A program made the translations under genes and the position numbers. Of a DNA stretch of 53,664 nucleotides, positions 24,095 to 32,591 are shown piece after piece. The stretch spans positions 1 through 53,664 of the forward strand of contig JADGAT010000029.1 of the NCBI GenBank assembly GCA_015231885.1, in the 5' to 3' direction. Within the stretch, counting starts at the first letter, position 1, and each line of letters starts with the position of its first letter. The notes beneath the pieces are model-generated. The model worked only from the letters and a program-made list of their open reading frames with translations. It was not told where the DNA came from and searched no databases. Origin of the DNA: SAR324 cluster bacterium (GTDB taxonomy: Bacteria > SAR324 > NAC60-12).

Positions 24095-27000
24095 ATGTTC
24101 GATAAAAAAAATGTGAAGAACATTTACGCATTGACTCCTGTTCAGGAAGGAATGTTGTTTTATGCCCTCTATGACAAGACATCCTTGGCCTATTTTGAAC
24201 AGGTTTATTACCATATTTCAGGAAAATTAAGCGTCAATGCTTTTGAAAGGGCCTGGAATGAGCTGGTGAAACGTCATGATATTTTAAGAACCATCTTTGT
24301 TTACAAAAATGTTCCACAACCGTTGCAGATCGTTTTGAAGGAACGTCAACTGGAGATTCATTTTGAAGACCTGCAAGGGATTTCTCCTGAAGAACAAGAA
24401 GCTCATTGCCAACAATACAGGAAGACGGACCAAAGCCTTCCTTTCGATTTGAGTAAAGATGTGTTGATGCGGTTTGCCGTATTTCAATTGGGAGAAGCCT
24501 CCTGCAATTTAATATGGAGCTGCCATCATATATTATTGGATGGTTGGAGTGTAAGCCGGCTCTATGAAGAATTCTTTATCCTTTATGATGCCTTCCTCCA
24601 TGAACAAACCATTCACCTTCCTCCTTCGATTCCTTTTAGTAAGTATCTGACATGGCTCAATAAACAAAACAAACAGGAAGCCAAGGAGTATTGGAAAAAT
24701 TATTTGAGTCACTACCATCAATTAACGAGTGTGCCTCAAATATCTGCAAAATCCGAACTTGCTGTGGAAAAGTCATTGATTCCTGAAACATTTACATTTC
24801 AAATGACCCGAGAAGTGACACTGGGACTGAAAGAACTGGCATCCCGAAACCATGTGACACTCAATACGGTGTTCATGACTCTATGGGGAATTTTATTGAG
24901 CAAATACAATGAGGTGGATGACATTGTTTTTGGTGCAGCTGTTTCTGGACGGCCTGCTGAGATCGAAGGGATCGAAAGCATTGTGGGATTGTTCATCAAT
25001 ACAATCCCCATTCGGATCAAGCTCACATCGGGGCATACCTTCCGCGATTTATTACAGACGGTGCAAAAAGAGTCGGCGCAGGGACAAAACTATCATTATA
25101 CCTCATTAGTTGACATCATGATGGATACTTCCCTGCAGCGCAATTTGTTTGATCATATCTTGATCTTTGAAAATTTTCCTTCGTTAGAAGGGGATCAGGA
25201 AAGGGCAAATTCTCCTTTTGTGGTGGATCATTTTGAAAAATTTGAACTTACCAGCTACGATCTGTCCATCCAGGTCTTTCCAGACAACGAATTGGAGTTT
25301 GTTATCATATACCAACCTGCTCTTTATGAACGGGAGATGATCGTTCGGATTGAGTACCACCTCTCCTTGATTTTTGAGGAGATTCTGCAGGATGAGTCAT
25401 TGGCTGTGCATACACTCAATATTTTATCAGAAGACGAAAAAGAAAATTATTTGCAAGCCTCTCGGATAGTCGCTACCGATGAGACTCTTAATAGAAAAAC
25501 ATCTACCCCTTATGCTGCTCCTGAAAACGAAGACCAGGAAAAGTTGGTTTCCATTTGGCAAGAGTCATTGAAATTGGAACGGTTGGGAATTGATGATAAT
25601 TTTTTTGAACTGGGAGGACACAGTCTTTTGGCAACACGGATTGTTTCTAGAATACACAAGCTGCTGGAAGTCGAAGTGGGGTTGAAAGAATTTTTTGATC
25701 ACCCCAATATTCGTTCTCTGTGGAAGCTGATTCACCAAAAAGAGGCCACTGAGTTTACAGACATTCCAGCTCTTCCGAAGCAGCAGCATTATGATGTCTC
25801 TCACGCACAACGGCGGCTTTGGATTCTGGAACAAATGCAGGAAGAATCGACAGCTTACAATATGCAGGGGTCTATTATTTTAGAGGGGAATCTCAATGTA
25901 CCTGCATTTCAAAAAGCGTTTCAATCAATTGTTCAGCGGCATGAATCGTTACGTACAACGTTTATTTCCATTGAAGGAGAGCCCAAACAAACAATTCATG
26001 AAAGTCTGCAACTGGAGTTGAACATAATGGATTTGTGTGGACAACAGAACCCCGAAGAACGTGCCAGAGAGATTGTGAAACAGGATGAAAGCCTGCCATT
26101 TGATTTGGAAAAAGGGCCGCTACTTCGGGGAATCCTGCTCAAAATAGCGGATGACAAGCATGTATTTGTTTTTAATATTCATCATATCATTGGAGATGGC
26201 TGGTCTTTTGGCGTGTTAGTGCAAGAAACTTTTTGTTTATATGAAGCCTTTGTTAAAGAAGAACAGAGTGCTTTGCCTCCATTAAGAATTCAATACAAAG
26301 ATTATGCGGCATGGCAGAATAATTTACTATTGGAACAAGGCACTGCAGATCATCGAGAATATTGGCTGCAAAAGTTATCAGGTGAGTTGCCTGTACTGGA
26401 ATTGCCTCTGAATTATCCCCGCCCTCCCATCATGAGTTACCAGGGCAACAGTCTTCCGTTTGCGTTGAATTTGGAATTGACTCAACCGTTCCAACAGTTG
26501 TGCCAGGACAATCAAGCTAGTTTATTCATGGGGTTGTTGGCTGTTGTGAAAATCTTACTGCACCGTTACACCAACCAAGAGGATATCTTAGTGGGGTCTC
26601 CCATTGCGGGTAGAAATCACCCGGATTTGGAAGGACAGATTGGCTTTTATGTCAATACACTGGTATTGCGAGACCAACTCAAAAGCCATGAGACGTTTGA
26701 GGAAGTCTTGCAAAAAATCAGACAGACGACCATGGAAGCCTATGATCATCAGATCTACCCTTTTGATAAGTTAGTAGATGAATTGAATGCCCCCCGTTTT
26801 ACAGATCGTTCTCCTTTGTTTGATGTGATGGTCGTTTTGCAAAATCAGGAATTTAACAAGATGGAATTGAAAGATATCAAGATGGTTCCGTTTGTAGAAG
26901 GAGCCGCAACCAGCCGATTTGATCTGACTTTCAATTTTATGGAAACAGATTCTGCACTTCAAGCAACCCTCGACTACCGGACCGATTTATTTGAAATCGA

Positions 27001-30000
27001 AAGAATTCATCAGCTCTGGAGGCACTTGGATGCAATAGTCAAAGAAGTCATTGAACATCCTCAACAACCCATTGCCCGTTTGGAGTTTCTTACTGAAATA
27101 GAAAAGGCGCAGATTACTGAAAGTTTCAACCAAACCTTAGCAGAATTCCCTGACGACCAGACATTGACCCAGTTGTTCGAGCAACAAGTCCAGCAATATC
27201 CGGGGTCACCTGCCATTTCCATGGAAGACCGCATACTTTCGTATAAAAAGTTGAATGAGAAAGCAAATGCATTGGCTCATTATCTCAGGAATGAAGCGGG
27301 TTTGGAGAGTGGCGATATAGTTGCGGTGATGTTGGAGCGTTCTGAGTGGAGTATTATTGGACTGCTCGGAACCCTCAAGGCAGGAGGTGTCTACTTGCCT
27401 GTTGAACCCTCTTATCCAAAAACCCGGATTGAATACATGTTAACGGATAGCCAATGTAAAATAGTACTGAGCGACTCTTCTTCCCAGCAGACCGAAGGCT
27501 TAAAGGATATCCCTGTTTTGGATATCACCGCATTGTCTCCAGTTCATGAAAACTCTAATCTTGTTTCTACCACAAAACCTGAGGATTTGGCTTATGTCAT
27601 TTATACGTCCGGATCAACAGGAACTCCCAAAGGAGTGATGGTCGAACACCGCGGTTTTATTAATATGTCTCTGGATCAAATTAAAGTTTTTGGTGTACTG
27701 CCCACTGACCGAGTACTTCAATTTGCGTCTCCGTCCTTCGATGCGTCGCTTTCTGAAATTTTTATGGCACTTTTGTGTGGTGCCTCTCTGGTGTTGATCA
27801 AGCGAGAAGTCATGTACGACTTGGAACGGTTCTCAGCTTATTTACAACAGCAGCAGGTGACAGTGATCACCCTGCCTCCTTCTTATTTATCCACGTTAAA
27901 GAAAAGAGCCCTTTCTGATGTACGAGTCCTCATCACAGCAGGAGAATCCGCGCATGTAGAAGACGCAATCTATTACAGCAAGCATTTAGATTATTTCAAT
28001 GCTTATGGACCTACGGAATGCTCTGTCTGCGTGTCGTATCACCGGGTGTCACCAGAGAATAATTATCCAAATGGAATTCCTGTTGGGAAACCGATTGCCA
28101 ATACTGAAGTTTTGATTGTTGACCCTCAATTGAACCTTGTTCCTGTTGGAGTGGTTGGTGAAATTTGTGTAAGTGGTGTTGGACTGGCACGAGGATACCT
28201 GGGTCAAGAGGAACTCACTCAGGAAAAATTCATTCCTCACCCTCTTGAAGCAGAGACACGCTTATACCGTACAGGAGACTCGGGACAATGGCTTGAGGAT
28301 GGAAATATCCTGTTTATTGGTCGAAAAGATGATCAGGTCAAAATACGGGGATACCGCATTGAATTGGGAGAAATTAACCAGCGATTGCTAGAGCATCCTC
28401 GTATAAACGATGGGGTGGTGATGGCACAGGTAAACAGTTTAGGAGCAAAGGAACTGACGGCTTATGTAGTTTCTGAGCAGGAAAATTGGGAGACTCAAGA
28501 ATTGAAAAACTTTTTAAGCCAAACTCTTCCCGAGTACATGATTCCTGTGTATTTTATTCAGTTAGATAAATTGCCCCTGACTCCCAATGGTAAAATCGAT
28601 AAACAAGCGTTACCTCACCCTCAGCATCAAGGGCTCACCCAAGGGACCCCTTATCAAGCACCGCGAGATTTGATTGAATCCTATCTGGCAGAAATATGGG
28701 AGAATATTTTAAATCAGGAAAAAATTGGTATTTACGATAACTTTTTTAATCTGGGAGGCGATTCCATTAAGGCCATCCAGATACTGGACCGATTGCAACA
28801 AAAAAACCTGACTACAGACATGCACTGTATTTTTCAACACCCTTCCATTGCCGAGCTGTCCAGTTTGATCCGCCCTTACCAGGTATCTATTGAGCAAAGG
28901 CCAATTACCGGACCAGTGGAACTGACTCCCATTCAGCATCACTTTTTTGCAGAGCACCAAATTGATTCTCATCATTTCAATCAGGCTCTCTTGTTAAAAA
29001 CTAAACAACGATTTGAGGAAAATGCTTTGCTGGAAGTGTTGCAGGAAATTCAGAAGCATCATGATATGCTACGCGCCCGGTATCATTTTGATGCAGAGCA
29101 GGTTGTTCAAGTATTGCAGGATGTTGATATGCCTCTGGACTTTCGTGTTCTTGATTTGAAAGACAGGCAAGAGGCCGTTGACTTGAAAAACTTGGAAGCT
29201 GAGAAGATACAGGCTGGTATGGATTTAGAAAAGGGCTCCTTGATGAAGGTCGTCTTGTTTCGTATGCCTCAAGATGATCAGTTATTGGTAGTGATTCATC
29301 ATTTGCTGGTTGATGGAATTTCCTGGAGGATTTTGGTTGAGGACATTCAGCATGGCTATCAGCAAAAAATGAATGGACAGTCTCTCCAGCTTCCTGAGAA
29401 AAGTCATCCATATCCAGATTGGGCAAAGGCTTTGAGAGCTTATGCAAGCAATGAAGCACTGTTAGCAGAAAAATCTTATTGGCAGCAGGTCATGTCTTGT
29501 GAGCAAAGTGGACTGACTTACGATCATGCAGGGCATGATCTGTGTGTTGCAGACATGAGGACTCATTCATTTCAGTTAACGCCGGATGCTACAGAATCTT
29601 TGTTGGGGCAGACACAGCATGTTTTTCAGTCCGAAATCAACGATTTGCTGCTGACAGCTCTTGCTAAAGCCTTTCAGCATTGGAGAGGAAATCAAAGAAC
29701 CTTGATTTATCTCGAAACCCACGGACGGGGAGAAATTTTAAAGCAAATCAATACCAATCGTACGATTGGATGGTTCACCAGTTTCTATCCTTTTCTGTTG
29801 CAACTGCCTGCGAATGCAAACCTCTTTGATCAGGTACAATCGATGAAAGAAAATTTACAGAAAGTACCGCACAAAGGGATTGGTTTTGGCGTTTTGAAGT
29901 ACCTTAGTGCACTCTCTCCTCAAGAAAAAGAACAATATCAAGGGAAAGCACGGATCAGTTTCAATTATCTGGGACAATTCGATCAAGGCAGGGTCAATGA

Positions 30001-30217
30001 CATGTTTGAAGTGACTCCAGAATCAACAGGGACTTGGGTCAGTCCACGTGCGGAGCCTCTTCATGACTTGTATATCGAAGGCATGGTTTTGAACCAGTAT
30101 CTGGAAATGACGGTTCACTATCACCCAGGGCAGTATGAAGAAGCCCGTATCACAGCATTATGCCAATACTATCAAGAAGAATTAGATCAATTAATTTCTT
30201 TTTTCAGACGTGCGTGA
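24095..30217 (+). CDS. NRPS: C-PCP-C-A-PCP-E, predicted Tyr-like adenylation
   Basis: The protein has 2040 residues. The order is C1 (about 10-440; HHILLDG, His144-145, Asp149), PCP1 (Ser510 in GGHSL), C2 (about 565-990; HHIIGDG at 696-702), A (about 1025-1510), PCP2 (Ser1557 in GGDSI, the form usual before E domains), and E (about 1605-2040; HHLLVDGIS from 1735, THGRGE, IGWFTSFYP, FNYLGQFD). C1 resembles D-donor C domains such as the first of TycB, beginning NIYALTPVQEGML like a COM acceptor, whereas C2 looks LCL-type (HAQRRLWILEQM). No A domain sits between C1 and PCP1. Aligned to GrsA, the specificity residues read DASTIAAVCK, closest to a published Tyr code (DASTVAAVCK) and next to Phe. 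There is no TE, and the protein ends at the E domain without a COM tail. Confidence 0.92.
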   Translation: MFDKKNVKNIYALTPVQEGMLFYALYDKTSLAYFEQVYYHISGKLSVNAFERAWNELVKRHDILRTIFVYKNVPQPLQIVLKERQLEIHFEDLQGISPEEQEAHCQQYRKTDQSLPFDLSKDVLMRFAVFQLGEASCNLIWSCHHILLDGWSVSRLYEEFFILYDAFLHEQTIHLPPSIPFSKYLTWLNKQNKQEAKEYWKNYLSHYHQLTSVPQISAKSELAVEKSLIPETFTFQMTREVTLGLKELASRNHVTLNTVFMTLWGILLSKYNEVDDIVFGAAVSGRPAEIEGIESIVGLFINTIPIRIKLTSGHTFRDLLQTVQKESAQGQNYHYTSLVDIMMDTSLQRNLFDHILIFENFPSLEGDQERANSPFVVDHFEKFELTSYDLSIQVFPDNELEFVIIYQPALYEREMIVRIEYHLSLIFEEILQDESLAVHTLNILSEDEKENYLQASRIVATDETLNRKTSTPYAAPENEDQEKLVSIWQESLKLERLGIDDNFFELGGHSLLATRIVSRIHKLLEVEVGLKEFFDHPNIRSLWKLIHQKEATEFTDIPALPKQQHYDVSHAQRRLWILEQMQEESTAYNMQGSIILEGNLNVPAFQKAFQSIVQRHESLRTTFISIEGEPKQTIHESLQLELNIMDLCGQQNPEERAREIVKQDESLPFDLEKGPLLRGILLKIADDKHVFVFNIHHIIGDGWSFGVLVQETFCLYEAFVKEEQSALPPLRIQYKDYAAWQNNLLLEQGTADHREYWLQKLSGELPVLELPLNYPRPPIMSYQGNSLPFALNLELTQPFQQLCQDNQASLFMGLLAVVKILLHRYTNQEDILVGSPIAGRNHPDLEGQIGFYVNTLVLRDQLKSHETFEEVLQKIRQTTMEAYDHQIYPFDKLVDELNAPRFTDRSPLFDVMVVLQNQEFNKMELKDIKMVPFVEGAATSRFDLTFNFMETDSALQATLDYRTDLFEIERIHQLWRHLDAIVKEVIEHPQQPIARLEFLTEIEKAQITESFNQTLAEFPDDQTLTQLFEQQVQQYPGSPAISMEDRILSYKKLNEKANALAHYLRNEAGLESGDIVAVMLERSEWSIIGLLGTLKAGGVYLPVEPSYPKTRIEYMLTDSQCKIVLSDSSSQQTEGLKDIPVLDITALSPVHENSNLVSTTKPEDLAYVIYTSGSTGTPKGVMVEHRGFINMSLDQIKVFGVLPTDRVLQFASPSFDASLSEIFMALLCGASLVLIKREVMYDLERFSAYLQQQQVTVITLPPSYLSTLKKRALSDVRVLITAGESAHVEDAIYYSKHLDYFNAYGPTECSVCVSYHRVSPENNYPNGIPVGKPIANTEVLIVDPQLNLVPVGVVGEICVSGVGLARGYLGQEELTQEKFIPHPLEAETRLYRTGDSGQWLEDGNILFIGRKDDQVKIRGYRIELGEINQRLLEHPRINDGVVMAQVNSLGAKELTAYVVSEQENWETQELKNFLSQTLPEYMIPVYFIQLDKLPLTPNGKIDKQALPHPQHQGLTQGTPYQAPRDLIESYLAEIWENILNQEKIGIYDNFFNLGGDSIKAIQILDRLQQKNLTTDMHCIFQHPSIAELSSLIRPYQVSIEQRPITGPVELTPIQHHFFAEHQIDSHHFNQALLLKTKQRFEENALLEVLQEIQKHHDMLRARYHFDAEQVVQVLQDVDMPLDFRVLDLKDRQEAVDLKNLEAEKIQAGMDLEKGSLMKVVLFRMPQDDQLLVVIHHLLVDGISWRILVEDIQHGYQQKMNGQSLQLPEKSHPYPDWAKALRAYASNEALLAEKSYWQQVMSCEQSGLTYDHAGHDLCVADMRTHSFQLTPDATESLLGQTQHVFQSEINDLLLTALAKAFQHWRGNQRTLIYLETHGRGEILKQINTNRTIGWFTSFYPFLLQLPANANLFDQVQSMKENLQKVPHKGIGFGVLKYLSALSPQEKEQYQGKARISFNYLGQFDQGRVNDMFEVTPESTGTWVSPRAEPLHDLYIEGMVLNQYLEMTVHYHPGQYEEARITALCQYYQEELDQLISFFRRA

Positions 30218-32242
30218 TTCTTGAAGCAAAGGGAGCATGGCGCTGCCCACGCCTGTGATAGCACTGATATTATAAAAAGCTAACACACTAGGAAGGCCTA
30301 AATAGGAAAAAAAGACCCCGCCAGTGCAGATAATTCCTGGTATCGTAGAGCAGGCGATTCCTACTTTCTGATTATTATGAAATTTACCTGCCAATTCAAA
30401 CACATAAGCCAACTGTTTTAAGGTTGTGTCCATTAAAACAATTTGAGCTGTATCTGTAGCGACCGTGGATGCCCCACGCAAGGAGATCGAAACAGTCGCT
30501 TTTTTCAAAGCGATGGAATCATTGATACCATCTCCTACAAAACAGACCGATCGTCCTTCTTGTTGTAATTGCTCAATCAAATTGGCCTTTTCTTCAGGTA
30601 ATGTCTCTGCAAAATAGTGTTCGATTTCCAATTCTTGTGCAATTCGTTGTGTTGGTTGTTCATGGTCTCCCGAGATAATATAGCTTGTTAAGCCGTTTTT
30701 ACGCAAAGCTTGCACGATTGATTTTGCTTCCGGTCGAATAGAGGGTTGTAATTCGAGTACTCCTCCCAACCTATTATCCACTGCAACATAAACCAGGGAA
30801 TTTCCCTGTTCATGACTTTTGTTTTGTAATTTTTGAATTAATTTGGGAATAGCAATATTTTCGTTCAAAATAAACCGAGCACTGCCCACTCGAATAGTTT
30901 TTCCGCCTGAGCAAACTTGAATGCCATGACCAATCGTATACTCAGCATTTTCTATTCGCAGCAAAGAGATCTTGCGTTTTTCTGCGGCAAACAAGATTGC
31001 TCTTGCAATCGGATGGTTTTGTTTATATTCGGCAGCTGCAGCATAAGCCAACAATTCTACTTCTGATAAACCATGACAGGAATAAATATTTGTGACATGG
31101 GGCTGTGCGAGGGTCAATGTGCCGGTTTTATCAAATACGATGGTATCTACTTGCCTGAGTAATTCTAAAGACCTCCCATCTTTGATGAGAATCCCGTTTT
31201 GTGAAGCAATATGAAGGTAATTCAACATATTCAATGGGGTGGTTAAACGGATTACCTCAGAGAAATTAGAACTGAGAGCCATTAACGCTATATAGGGTCC
31301 TTGAGTGACAAGAGTAAGGGCTCCAACTCCTAAAGTAGGAGCGACCGTCTTATCAGCAATTTGTTCTCCACGTGTTTGTAATGCTTCTTCAAAACTCGCT
31401 GTATTGTTCAAAATTTCTCCAATTTGGGCAGCAATTGTTTCTTTGCCTGTTTTTTCCACGCAAATGCAAATACGACCTGTCAATACGACTGTTGTGGCAA
31501 ATACTTTTTCATTGACCGTTTTTTCCTCGGCTTGTGCCTCTCCAGTAAGAATATGCTGATCAATGCTCGCAATGCCCTGAGTGATGATACCATCGACAGG
31601 AATGATTTCTCCCGTGTCTACGACAACACAATCACCAGATTGTATACTTTCAATAGGTACGCTCACTTCTACATTGTCTTTGAGTAACCATACTGAAGTT
31701 GGCTGCTCCTGAAAAATATTGATTAAGCTGTTTCGAGTCTTGTTTTTGGTTTTATTTAATAATCTTGCTGCAAAAAAATAAATGAAGTTGGAGAAGGCAC
31801 TCAGCATATAATAGCCAGATCCTATACCTACAATGATTGCAGTAGAATCCAGTATGGAGATGGATAGTCTCCGTTCTTTGAAAATACTTCGATATGCTGT
31901 TTTGAAGACAGGCCAGGAAGTATAACCTGTGATTGGAAGACTTAATAATGCTAAAAGTGGGGAGAATAAAACACCTGCGACTGCAATGCCTAAACCAGCA
32001 GATGAAACTAGAAAATAGTGATTGGTTTCTTCATCCATTGACTCAATTTGGTCTATAATTTCAGATGAAGGTAAGGTTTGTAACTGTCGGTTGCTGTCTT
32101 CTTTATAAAAATAGGAGAGAGTGTTTGGAAGAGTTGAGTCTGGTTTTTCTGTATCTGTTTTGTCTATAACAATGTACTTATTGTAAATTTTTTTACCCGC
32201 ATAAACAGCTCCGCTAAAAAGCAGAATATCGATCAGGAACAT
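30191..32242 (-). CDS. P1B-like P-type ATPase lacking the CPx motif
   Basis: The 683-residue protein has the P-type ATPase core: actuator TGEA, phosphorylated Asp371 in DKTGTLT, the HP dipeptide in QNHPIAR seen in heavy-metal ATPases, and GDGINDS. Hydrophobic segments near 80-115, 150-175 and 305-350 and two at the C-terminus fit a P1B layout. The oddity is the membrane helix before the P domain. Where CPC, SPC or CPH is expected, the sequence reads SSNFSEVIRLTTP, with no cysteine. No N-terminal GMTCxxC domain is seen either. Substrate prediction is therefore unsafe. Its last 27 bases overlap the end of the NRPS gene in convergent orientation. It could move a metal ion or serve export or resistance, but no partner gene supports a choice. 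Confidence 0.85.
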   Translation of the reverse strand: MFLIDILLFSGAVYAGKKIYNKYIVIDKTDTEKPDSTLPNTLSYFYKEDSNRQLQTLPSSEIIDQIESMDEETNHYFLVSSAGLGIAVAGVLFSPLLALLSLPITGYTSWPVFKTAYRSIFKERRLSISILDSTAIIVGIGSGYYMLSAFSNFIYFFAARLLNKTKNKTRNSLINIFQEQPTSVWLLKDNVEVSVPIESIQSGDCVVVDTGEIIPVDGIITQGIASIDQHILTGEAQAEEKTVNEKVFATTVVLTGRICICVEKTGKETIAAQIGEILNNTASFEEALQTRGEQIADKTVAPTLGVGALTLVTQGPYIALMALSSNFSEVIRLTTPLNMLNYLHIASQNGILIKDGRSLELLRQVDTIVFDKTGTLTLAQPHVTNIYSCHGLSEVELLAYAAAAEYKQNHPIARAILFAAEKRKISLLRIENAEYTIGHGIQVCSGGKTIRVGSARFILNENIAIPKLIQKLQNKSHEQGNSLVYVAVDNRLGGVLELQPSIRPEAKSIVQALRKNGLTSYIISGDHEQPTQRIAQELEIEHYFAETLPEEKANLIEQLQQEGRSVCFVGDGINDSIALKKATVSISLRGASTVATDTAQIVLMDTTLKQLAYVFELAGKFHNNQKVGIACSTIPGIICTGGVFFSYLGLPSVLAFYNISAITGVGSAMLPLLQESRTSEKRN

Positions 32243-32288
32243 GGTCTCATTTTAAAATAGGACTGTAATTCTCCTAAACGGCAAATAT

Positions 32289-32474
32289 TTAAAAGTGTTT
32301 CTTTTTTTCCACAATAACTCGCTCTTCATCCAACATCAATACATTAATACCGATCCATGGATTGACCACTTTGAGCGGATCTTTATTTGGTAAAGGATCT
32401 GAAGCTATCAGGATATCCCAATTTTTTAAAATAGAATAGTTTCCCCCACATGCCGCTGCAGACACATGATTTTC
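32289..32474 (-). pseudogene. Amidinotransferase-like remnant (broken)
   Basis: An open stretch of about 61 codons on the minus strand ends at TAA 32289-32291 and is cut off upstream by TGA. It reads ACGGNYSILKNWDILIASD, then VVNPWIGINVLMLDEERVIVE. The last part resembles the WxxxNVLMLDEKRV segment near the C-terminus of arginine:glycine-type amidinotransferases, but the usual continuation with the catalytic GGxxHC motif is missing. In the next minus-strand frame, a stretch up to about 32567 (NQGYLSVWGQYKETPTKF) would join it through a single frameshift. With no start and no C-terminus, it is best read as a decaying gene. The family call rests on one motif. Confidence 0.5.
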
Positions 32475-32591
32475 TCAAATTTAGTTGGGGTTTCTTTGTA
32501 TTGTCCCCATACAGACAGATAACCTTGATTCCTCAAATTTGCTAAGTTATCATGCCTTTTTGTTGATAAAAATCAAACCAGTAGAACTTAC

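Noticed and set aside
30191..32242. Copper-exporting CopA-type ATPase
   Set aside because: It has no CPC motif in the membrane helix and no CxxC N-terminal domain, so a copper assignment is unsupported.
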